This document shows, piece after piece, positions 18,200 to 24,457 of a stretch of DNA of 64,000 bases; the first letter of the stretch is position 1; each line of letters opens with the position of its first letter. The notes beneath the pieces are model-generated. The model saw only the letters and a program-made list of their open reading frames with translations. It did no database searches and had not been told where the DNA came from. The stretch covers positions 1-64,000 of the forward strand of contig CAUJDD010000015.1 of assembly GCA_963169295.1 (NCBI GenBank), read 5' to 3'. The position numbers were made by a program, and so were the translations under genes. This stretch comes from UBA4416 sp020846025. GTDB lineage: Bacteria; Bacteroidota; Bacteroidia; B-17B0; Aurantibacillaceae.

Positions 18200-19467
18200 A
18201 TATTTATTTCATTAATATGTAACTCAACGCCAGTTGACGATATACAACTTGATAAAAAGCAAATATTTGTGTCTGCCTTTATAAGCCAATTTTGTTGATT
18301 TGGAATAGAAACATCAGTTGCATCACCAACAAAAAAATAGCCAGTATTAGTTTTGCAAAAGTCTCGTAAACGATTGTTTGTTGAACTTGAATCAGCAAAT
18401 ACAGTTTGGTAACTTAAGCTATCACCAACGCTATTAGCCGTTATAATATGCGTAACATAAGCGCCCATTGGCTTAGGACCAACATAAGCCGTAACATGTA
18501 ATCCAACTGTCATTAAATTACCATTATCAAGCTCTGCAACTTTTACTAATTCAGTAAAATTACCAGCTGTACCATACTTTTTATTCCAAATTATACTGCC
18601 GTTATTTTTATTTATTTTCAGTAAATTATTTCGTGATTTTGGGGTACCCATTACACCACCCAGCATCACATCTGTATATCCATTACAAATCACATAATTA
18701 CTATCAGATGTTTCAATAAAATCACCATCGTAATCTTTAAAAGGAGTGTAGTAAGTATGTGCCCAAATTTGGTTAAACAAACTGTCATATTTCACAACTC
18801 TATAATCTGTATCTGTATTAGGATAGATAATTATCTGATAAGTTACGAAACATTTATCAAGCGTATGTATCATTCTTAAGATACCACCTATTTGATTTGG
18901 AACCTGAACTGTTTTACGCCATAATTCGTTACCATTAAAGTCAACTTTCATAATAAAACAATCGCCATAATCATATTGACCAGAAGAGCCATATACTATT
19001 AAGCCATCACTTACAACTAGTGATGATGAAAATTGAAGCGAGGAATCAGGAATAGGGTTTGTGTATTCTTTATGCCAAAGCGTATCCAAATTTTTATCAA
19101 TTTTCCATAACATACCATGCCAAACATTGCCTGCCATTCTGCCTACAATAAAAATGCTAGTATCTTGCCAATTAATAGCAGGCTTAATTGGTGTTGTAAC
19201 TAAATTAATATTTGGCAAATTAATATTCTTAAGTTTTGTAATTGAACCATTTTCATCAACTAATCTTAAATCTATTTCAGTATTACCAGAACTAAAACCA
19301 TCATTTGAACTCACTACTAAATAATCATTATTGAACTTACAAATACTTGCTGCTAATTCGTATCTAGTTGTACTACCAAATAAGTTTTGAAACATATATG
19401 GCGGAGATTGCGCATGATAAGATTGTGCAACACACCAAAATATAAATATGAAAATATTTTTTTTCAT
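17977..19467 (-). CDS. T9SS-exported protein with beta-propeller-like repeats
   Basis: 496 residues from the chosen start. MKKNIFIFIFWCVAQSYHAQS is a clear signal peptide, and a promoter (19490-19520) lies just upstream, so I reject the upstream in-frame start at 19512. The body has repeated blocks such as WRKTVQVPNQ, IWNKKYGTAGN and KVDFNGNELW, each followed by a short Gly/Asp turn, resembling the delta-60 or WD-like repeats of Bacteroidota exoproteins. The sorting domain starts at KIYPNPANQNVTIHTGS and ends RQPYIQKLVVSH. It is nearly identical at DNA level to the sorting domain of the next gene upstream. Function unknown; surface or secreted. Confidence 0.85.
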   Translation of the reverse strand: MKKNIFIFIFWCVAQSYHAQSPPYMFQNLFGSTTRYELAASICKFNNDYLVVSSNDGFSSGNTEIDLRLVDENGSITKLKNINLPNINLVTTPIKPAINWQDTSIFIVGRMAGNVWHGMLWKIDKNLDTLWHKEYTNPIPDSSLQFSSSLVVSDGLIVYGSSGQYDYGDCFIMKVDFNGNELWRKTVQVPNQIGGILRMIHTLDKCFVTYQIIIYPNTDTDYRVVKYDSLFNQIWAHTYYTPFKDYDGDFIETSDSNYVICNGYTDVMLGGVMGTPKSRNNLLKINKNNGSIIWNKKYGTAGNFTELVKVAELDNGNLMTVGLHVTAYVGPKPMGAYVTHIITANSVGDSLSYQTVFADSSSTNNRLRDFCKTNTGYFFVGDATDVSIPNQQNWLIKADTNICFLSSCISSTGVELHINEINIKIYPNPANQNVTIHTGSDVLASVEIINELGQVVYQNNFHQQVVVDLHNLASGVYTVRVNNSRQPYIQKLVVSH

Positions 19468-19489
19468 TTTTAAATAACTGGAGTTTCCC

Positions 19490-19520
19490 CAAAAATACTT
19501 TAAAAAACTCATAAGTCAAT
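19490..19520 (-). promoter_or_regulatory. Promoter of the T9SS gene at 17977-19467
   Basis: On the minus strand ATTG (19517-19520, one mismatch to TTTG) is followed after 19 bp by TATTTTTG (19490-19497), a perfect TAnnTTTG box. The ATG at 19467 follows 22 bp after the box. Confidence 0.55.
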
Positions 19521-19530
19521 GATTATGAGT
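19507..19530. promoter_or_regulatory. 24-bp dyad overlapping the -33 region (candidate operator)
   Basis: ACTCATAA (19507-19514) and TTATGAGT (19523-19530) are perfect 8-bp inverted arms around an 8-bp spacer. The centre sits about 33 bp upstream of the expected start of transcription and covers the -33 element. The protein that would bind is unknown. Confidence 0.45.
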
Positions 19531-19704
19531 GAAATAAATCATGTAAAAAGTGAAATAGTTTTCAAAGATGATTCCCAAAAAAAGCTCATTAACTTAGATG
19601 TCTTATCTGCAAAAGACTTTAAGAATAAAAATAACTCCAAATCATTGCTGAGTAACAGATTCAGCGCGCAAGTAAAAATTTTCGAGTTTCTTGAACTACT
19701 TAAT

Positions 19705-19942
19705 TAAAATTATATCTAATTAATGACTAACCACTAATTTTTGAATATAAGGTTGGCGACTATCATTTACTCTTACTGTATAAACACCTGCCGCAAGGTT
19801 ATGTAAATCTACCACTACTTGTTGGTGGCAATTGTTTTGGTAAATAACCTGCCCCAGTTCATTTATTATTTCTACACTTGCTAACACATCACTACCAGTG
19901 TGTATGGTAACATTTTGGTTGGCGGGGTTAGGATAAATTTTA
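19705..19942 (-). repeat. Copy B of the 238-bp repeated T9SS sorting-domain segment
   Basis: Partner of 17962-18199 at an offset of 1743 bp. The identity starts 15 bp beyond the stop codon and ends within the linker just before the sorting domain; upstream of it the two genes share nothing obvious. Confidence 0.95.
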
Positions 19943-20868
19943 GGTGTAGTACCATTTTGAGAGCAAGATGTTTGAGAAGAAATAATTTTATTAAAGTAAT
20001 GAGGTGTACCATCTAAATCCACCTGCTTTAAGCGATAATATACAATATCACTACTTGTAGCTTGATTATCAGAATACGAATATGATTGCATTTGCGAAGA
20101 TTGATAATGACCAGGAAGTATAGCAATTGAATTATAATTGATACCATCATCGCTTCGTTGAATTTCAAATTGCTGACAATTAATCTCACTTGCTGTTACC
20201 CAATTCAATTTTATATTATTATTTAGGCAAGTAGCTTCAAAACTAACAATCTCGGTAGGTAACAAACTGATGCCATTACCAAATTGAAGTGTAAATGGGC
20301 AGTCATCTCCTTCAAAACCATCTATTACTAAATAATAGGTTGTTCCAATTACTAAATTTGGAATAGTTTGACTTAAACAAGTTTTACCAGAAGCTAACTG
20401 GGTAGCTCCCGATCCACTTCTATTATATGATTTTGAATTACCACAGGCACTACAATCAGCTCCACTCAGTTGTTTTATGAAAAATTTTTCAGTATATGGC
20501 GCTGATGTACTACCACAATTACCCGAAAAAATTAATACTTGAATACCAGAGGCACCAATAAAATTATTTTTCTGAGTACATCCATTTCCACAACATACTG
20601 TAAATGCTACAGAGGTGTTTGCTGCAACAAATTTATAAAACGCACTATTCTCAATAGTAACATTTCCAAAAATATTACTTCCTTTTTGGTCGAGCCAGTT
20701 AGGGCTATCCGCCGTGTAAGCGCTTGTATTACCGCAATAGGTTCCAGTAGTGAGTATTTGTGGCGCGCTTGAGCAATCATCGGAAGGTGATTGTGGTTGG
20801 CATTGAGCTTTTGCACTTGAAATCCCTATCAAATAAAAACTCATTATAAATAGTATGTATAACCGCAT
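19720..20868 (-). CDS. T9SS-exported protein with Cys-rich N-terminal domain
   Basis: 382 residues from the start at MRLYILFIMSFYLIGISSAKAQ, a good signal peptide; the in-frame ATG at 20892 would overlap the predicted promoter. The N-terminal part (about 25-200) has many Cys (DDCSSAPQI, FTVCCGNGCTQ, GADCSACGN) and resembles the DCSSAP/choice-of-anchor type modules in which a fold is closed by GTTYYLVIDGFEGDDCPFTLQF. A linker with LNWVTASEINCQQFEIQRS and YYRLKQVDLDG, common in T9SS cargo, leads to the sorting domain shared with the previous gene. Surface or secreted; ligand unknown. It is 97 bp downstream of ispF but has its own promoter and a symmetric regulatory site. Confidence 0.85.
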   Translation of the reverse strand: MRLYILFIMSFYLIGISSAKAQCQPQSPSDDCSSAPQILTTGTYCGNTSAYTADSPNWLDQKGSNIFGNVTIENSAFYKFVAANTSVAFTVCCGNGCTQKNNFIGASGIQVLIFSGNCGSTSAPYTEKFFIKQLSGADCSACGNSKSYNRSGSGATQLASGKTCLSQTIPNLVIGTTYYLVIDGFEGDDCPFTLQFGNGISLLPTEIVSFEATCLNNNIKLNWVTASEINCQQFEIQRSDDGINYNSIAILPGHYQSSQMQSYSYSDNQATSSDIVYYRLKQVDLDGTPHYFNKIISSQTSCSQNGTTPKIYPNPANQNVTIHTGSDVLASVEIINELGQVIYQNNCHQQVVVDLHNLAAGVYTVRVNDSRQPYIQKLVVSH

Positions 20869-20889
20869 GATTATATGATTTGATATAAT

Positions 20890-20897
20890 CAAAGCTA
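20890..20897 (-). promoter_or_regulatory. -7 promoter element of the Cys-rich T9SS gene
   Basis: On the minus strand TAGCTTTG matches TAnnTTTG exactly and is 21 bp before the chosen ATG at 20868. No TTTG is present at the usual distance upstream; an FNR/CRP-like dyad lies there instead. Confidence 0.5.
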
Positions 20898-20919
20898 TTT
20901 AAAATAAAGAATCTATTTT

Positions 20920-20933
20920 TTGACCTACATCAA
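20920..20933. promoter_or_regulatory. FNR/CRP-like binding site upstream of a T9SS gene
   Basis: TTGACCTACATCAA matches TTGAT-N4-ATCAA at 9 of 10 defined positions and is part of a larger 8-bp dyad (20916-20923 with 20930-20937). Its centre lies about 41 bp upstream of the probable transcription start set by the -7 box at 20890-20897, the class II activator position. Confidence 0.45.
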
Positions 20934-20965
20934 AAAAGGAAAGAAATTAATTAAAATGAAGAAAC

Positions 20966-21448
20966 CTATTTTTTATAGATTAGAACAACGGCGTACGCAT
21001 TTACACCTTCGCCACGGCCTACGTAACCAAGTTTTTCGTTGGTAGTTGCTTTTATTGAAATATCATTTTCGGTAATATGCATAATAGGCGCTAATACTTT
21101 TTGCATAGATGCAATATGAGGATTTATCTTAGGCGCTTCTAAACTTAATGAAGCATCAACATTACCAATAGCGTAACCGTGCTCATTTAACAAAGCAACT
21201 ACTTCTTTTAAAAGTAGCTTACTATCTGCTCCTTTATATTTAGGATTGGAATTAGGAAAATGAAACCCTATATCACGCAGGTTTGCAGCTCCCAACAAAG
21301 CATCGCAAATAGCATGAAGTAACACATCTGCATCACTATGTCCAACACATCCTTTATCAAATTCTAATTTTATTCCACCCAACCACAGCTCTCTACCCTC
21401 ACCCAAGGGATGAACATCATAACCAAATCCAACTCGTATATTTATCAT
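20966..21448 (-). CDS. ispF: 2-C-methyl-D-erythritol 2,4-cyclodiphosphate synthase
   Basis: 160 residues, typical for IspF, which closes the cyclodiphosphate ring in the MEP isoprenoid pathway. The start MINIRVGFGYDVHPL gives the metal ligands D11 and H13; GCVGHSDADVLLHAICDALLGAA carries the next conserved residues, followed by DIGFHFPNSN and the C-terminal KATTNEKLGYVGRGEGVNAYAV. The isoprenoid supply links to UppS elsewhere in the window. It follows the acyltransferase gene by 30 bp on the same strand. Confidence 0.97.
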   Translation of the reverse strand: MINIRVGFGYDVHPLGEGRELWLGGIKLEFDKGCVGHSDADVLLHAICDALLGAANLRDIGFHFPNSNPKYKGADSKLLLKEVVALLNEHGYAIGNVDASLSLEAPKINPHIASMQKVLAPIMHITENDISIKATTNEKLGYVGRGEGVNAYAVVLIYKK

Positions 21449-21478
21449 GCTCTATGTTTATTAGAATTTACTATTTTA

Positions 21479-22333
21479 TTATTTTCCAATTTTATACTCT
21501 TCAAACGGAATACCTCTCATAAATTCTTTTGAATAGATGTATTGGTAAATTAAATCAGCCCATTGCTGATCGGTTTTACTTTTATCCAAAATTTTAGAAT
21601 CAAAAGGTTTGCTATAATGTATTCGAATGTTTTTATCTTTAGCAACAAACATTTCATCAGGCAAAAACAACATCTCTATATTTGCTTTAATGCCTATTTC
21701 TTTCCGGAAGTTAGCAAAATTATAAAAGAACTTAGAGTTCTCTCCCTCAATAAATACGGGCTGTATCATGCGTTTATGATCAATAGCTTGAGTAACAAAA
21801 CTTTTTTTCCATTTCAAATCCCTTACTAAACCATTTTGCTTTCGAGAAACCAAACCTGCTGGAAAAAACAACACGGCACTTTCTGTTCTAAATACCTCAT
21901 CCATAGTACGTAATGAGCGTGTAGAAGAAGAACCTACTTTATTAACAGCTACAAAAATATCATCATAGTTTTTTAAATTTTTCAAAATATCATTTACAAA
22001 GAAAAACACATCTGGCCTTACTTCACCAACGGATTTTATTAATGACATACCATCTAATCCACCCAATGGATGATTAGCCGCAACCACTACAGATCCCACT
22101 TTTGGAACTAACTCTGAATGAATAGAATGTACTTTGACTCCTAGCATATCTAAAGCTTTACGATTAAATTCTAAGCCACGCTCGTCTTTAAGTACTTCCA
22201 TTGCATGATTAATCTCATCTTCATGCAGCTTTCGTTTTAACCAATTAATCATAAAGCGAGGCAACCACTTATATAATTTATAAGCCTTCTCCTTTAAAAT
22301 TTTTTCTACATCTATAAATTTTTTTGCCTCCAT
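21479..22333 (-). CDS. Lysophospholipid acyltransferase family protein
   Basis: 284 residues from the ATG at 22333 (MEAKKFIDVEK); the longer frame to 22345 would start with GTG. The acyltransferase motif appears as NHPLGGLDG, a variant of the HX4D box with one extra residue, typical of the hemolysin/OlsA-like branch found in Bacteroidota. LFFPAGLVSRKQNG is the second conserved block and IQPVFIEGENSKFFYNFANFRK the third. Expected to transfer an acyl chain to a lysolipid (glycerol- or amino-acid-linked) at the inner membrane; the exact acceptor is not predictable. It is upstream of ispF by 30 bp, probably one transcript. Confidence 0.82.
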   Translation of the reverse strand: MEAKKFIDVEKILKEKAYKLYKWLPRFMINWLKRKLHEDEINHAMEVLKDERGLEFNRKALDMLGVKVHSIHSELVPKVGSVVVAANHPLGGLDGMSLIKSVGEVRPDVFFFVNDILKNLKNYDDIFVAVNKVGSSSTRSLRTMDEVFRTESAVLFFPAGLVSRKQNGLVRDLKWKKSFVTQAIDHKRMIQPVFIEGENSKFFYNFANFRKEIGIKANIEMLFLPDEMFVAKDKNIRIHYSKPFDSKILDKSKTDQQWADLIYQYIYSKEFMRGIPFEEYKIGK

Positions 22334-22522
22334 ACAAAGTGGCACAAAGATAATTGAATTGTTAATATCTCAATACGTCAATTTTTGATTTTAAACTTCA
22401 TCACATTTTTAGTTAATCTTTCGAGAAGCCCGTTATTACAAATAAAATTGAGATTAAGTTCATTTTTCTAATACAAAAAACTTTTAAGAAAAATCCCCAC
22501 TGATTTCAAAATTATCAACAAA

Positions 22523-22557
22523 GTGGTAAAAAATGGGTGAAAGTGGTAAAAAGTGGT
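22523..22557 (+). promoter_or_regulatory. Four MraZ boxes at the head of the dcw operon
   Basis: GTGGT at 22523, ATGGG at 22533, GTGGT at 22543 and GTGGT at 22553, each exactly 10 bp apart and on one face of the helix. This is the known MraZ operator layout (GTGGG/GTGGT-type direct repeats with 10-bp period). The array lies just upstream of the -7 box at 22569, covering the -33 region, so MraZ binding should repress its own operon. Confidence 0.85.
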
Positions 22558-22568
22558 AAAATTTTAAT

Positions 22569-22576
22569 TATTTTTG
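22569..22576 (+). promoter_or_regulatory. -7 promoter element of the dcw operon
   Basis: TATTTTTG matches TAnnTTTG and lies 24 bp before the mraZ ATG. The -33 zone is occupied by MraZ boxes and has no TTTG. Confidence 0.6.
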
Positions 22577-22600
22577 ACCAATTCAAATAAAAACTAAGCA

Positions 22601-23071
22601 ATGACAAGCCTTATAGGAGAATATGAATGTAAAGTAGATGCCAAGGGGCGTTTCATGTTTCCTGTTCAGCTAAGAAAACAGCTTGAAGATGTATTTGATA
22701 AAGGTTTTGTTATAAATAGAAACTTACATCAAAAGTGCTTAGTACTTTATCCAATACAAGAGTGGAATAAACTCAATAAAAAATTGAGTAAGCTTAACCG
22801 CTTAATTAAAGCTAATGATGTTTTTGTAAGAAAATTTACTGGAGGAGCAACCAGTGCCGATGCTGATAATACAGGTCGTGTTTTATTACCTAAAGCTTTA
22901 GTGGAGTATGCCGATATAAAAGCCGATATAAAAGTATTAGGAAGCAATAATTTGATTGAGATATGGGATAAGAAATTGTATGAGCAATTCTTATCGCAAG
23001 ATTTGAATATTGAAAAATTAGCCGAAGACGTTTTAGGAAACTTAAATTTTAATGATGGAGATGATGAGTAA
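22601..23071 (+). CDS. mraZ: Transcriptional regulator MraZ
   Basis: 156 residues with two SpoVT/AbrB-like halves, the MraZ arrangement. The first half begins LIGEYECKVDAKGRFMFPVQLR and the second contains SADADNTGRVLLPKALVEYA; both show the DxxGR motif that forms the DNA-binding loop. MraZ binds repeats upstream of its own gene and represses the division and cell wall operon. Here four such repeats lie at 22523-22557. It overlaps the coding region of rsmH at its 3' end, the usual dcw order. Confidence 0.96.
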   Translation: MTSLIGEYECKVDAKGRFMFPVQLRKQLEDVFDKGFVINRNLHQKCLVLYPIQEWNKLNKKLSKLNRLIKANDVFVRKFTGGATSADADNTGRVLLPKALVEYADIKADIKVLGSNNLIEIWDKKLYEQFLSQDLNIEKLAEDVLGNLNFNDGDDE

Positions 23072-23972
23072 CACTTATCATATCCCCGTTCTTTTACAAC
23101 CTTGCATAGATGGCTTAAACATAAAACCAAATGGTGTTTATGTAGATGTAACTTTTGGTGGTGGTGGGCACTCTAAAGAAATTTTAAAACACTTATCTGA
23201 AAAAGGGTGTTTATTTTCTTTTGACCAAGATGAAGACGCAAAAGCAAATATTCCAGAAGATAAACGATTCACTTTTATACCACATAATTTTAGATATATC
23301 TCTAATTACCTAAAGTTATATGGTGTTACACAGGTAGATGGTATCTTAGGAGATTTAGGTGTTTCATCGCATCAGTTCGATAAAGGAGAACGTGGTTTTT
23401 CAACCCGTTTTGACGGAGAATTAGATATGCGCATGAATCAGAAAAGTGAATTAAGTGCTAAGAAAATCCTGAATAATTATGATGTGAAGCAACTTACACA
23501 CATGTTTAAAGAATATGGTGAAGTGGATAACGCTTTTAAACTAGCTAACATCATCATTGAATCAAGAACGAATCAGGTACTTGAAACCACACATCAGTTT
23601 AAAGAACTTATTAAACCCTGTACACCAAAGTTTGAGGAGAGTCGTTACCTCGCCAAAGTATATCAAGCCATACGTATTGAAGTTAACCAAGAAATGGAAT
23701 CGTTGAAGGAATGTTTAACACAATGTGTACAGTTAATAAAACCAGGTGGGAGATTGGTTATGATGAGTTATCACAGTTTAGAAGATAGATTGGTGAAGAA
23801 TATAATTAAAACAGGAAACGCGGAAGGAAAAGAAGAAAAGGATTTAGTGTTTGGAAAGGTAACTAGGTTTTTTAAATCCATTACTTCAAAACCAATAACA
23901 CCAAGCGAAGAGGAAATTACTAAAAATTCAAGAGCACGAAGCGCCAAATTAAGAATAGCAGAAAAAATTTAA
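23064..23972 (+). CDS. rsmH: 16S rRNA (cytosine(1402)-N4)-methyltransferase RsmH
   Basis: 302 residues from the ATG at 23064 (MSNTYHIPVLL); ATGs at 23052, 23055 and 23061 are in frame and equally possible, so the exact start is uncertain, but the protein core is not. Typical features are HIPVLLQPCIDGL, the SAM loop VDVTFGGGGHSKEIL, GILGDLGVSSHQFD, RGFSTRFDGELDMRMN and the C-terminal NSRARSAKLRIAEK. It methylates N4 of C1402 in 16S rRNA; an RsmI-like protein that would act on the same nucleotide is encoded at 58532-59245. The start lies inside mraZ, suggesting coupling. Confidence 0.95.
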   Translation: MSNTYHIPVLLQPCIDGLNIKPNGVYVDVTFGGGGHSKEILKHLSEKGCLFSFDQDEDAKANIPEDKRFTFIPHNFRYISNYLKLYGVTQVDGILGDLGVSSHQFDKGERGFSTRFDGELDMRMNQKSELSAKKILNNYDVKQLTHMFKEYGEVDNAFKLANIIIESRTNQVLETTHQFKELIKPCTPKFEESRYLAKVYQAIRIEVNQEMESLKECLTQCVQLIKPGGRLVMMSYHSLEDRLVKNIIKTGNAEGKEEKDLVFGKVTRFFKSITSKPITPSEEEITKNSRARSAKLRIAEKI

Positions 23973-24010
23973 CCCAATATAACTCAATTAAAAAAAATCC
24001 GAAAGGAGAA

Positions 24011-24457
24011 ATGGCAAACAAATTTAGAGAATTAGAAACCGAAGAAATTCAAGAACTAGAGGAACTTGTACAACAAGAAGAACCTCAGGAAACTTCGGCT
24101 CCCCGTAAGCCAGCCAAGAAAGGAGTTTTAGCAAAAGGATTATCAAAAATTTTTGGAGGAAGTTTTTTGGGTAATGATAAAACATTACAACATGTTCCGT
24201 TTATCTTATTTATTGGGTTGATTACCATTTTATATATAGCCAATGGCTACTACGCCGATGATAAAATTAGAGAAGTAAATAAAATAAGTAATCAAATTAA
24301 AGAATTAAGAACAGAGTTTATTTCATCAAAATCTGATTTAATGTTTGTGAGTAAACAAAGCGAAGTGGCTAAAGTGGTTGAGCCTCTTGGATTAAAAGAA
24401 CCTGTAAGTGCTCCAATGATTATTGAAATAGATAGTTTAAAAACAAGTGGAAAATAA
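24011..24457 (+). CDS. ftsL: FtsL-like cell division protein
   Basis: 148 residues. An acidic N-terminal region (ELETEEIQELEELVQQEE) and a basic stretch precede a single membrane span (about 64-80, FILFIGLITILYIANGYY), then a heptad-like region (DDKIREVNKISNQIKELRTEFISSKSDL, split here for length) expected to form a coiled coil. FtsL, with FtsB and FtsQ, links the Z-ring to the septal synthase FtsW/FtsI. The identification rests on topology and position between rsmH and ftsI; sequence conservation of this family is low. The longer cytoplasmic N-terminus is usual in Bacteroidota. It ends 11 bp inside ftsI. Confidence 0.82.
   Translation: MANKFRELETEEIQELEELVQQEEPQETSAPRKPAKKGVLAKGLSKIFGGSFLGNDKTLQHVPFILFIGLITILYIANGYYADDKIREVNKISNQIKELRTEFISSKSDLMFVSKQSEVAKVVEPLGLKEPVSAPMIIEIDSLKTSGK

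Noticed and set aside
19519..19707. Plus-strand 62-codon open frame between two T9SS genes
   Set aside because: It overlaps the dyad and promoter region of the minus-strand gene, has no recognisable domain, and ends at the edge of the repeated cassette; more likely non-coding.
20915..20937. Terminator of ispF at the TTTTTTGA/TCAAAAAA dyad
   Set aside because: The stem is nearly all A/T, and no T tract follows on the minus strand; it fits a protein-binding site better.
22747..23130. Minus-strand 127-codon frame over mraZ and rsmH
   Set aside because: Entirely opposite well-supported genes; a composition artefact.
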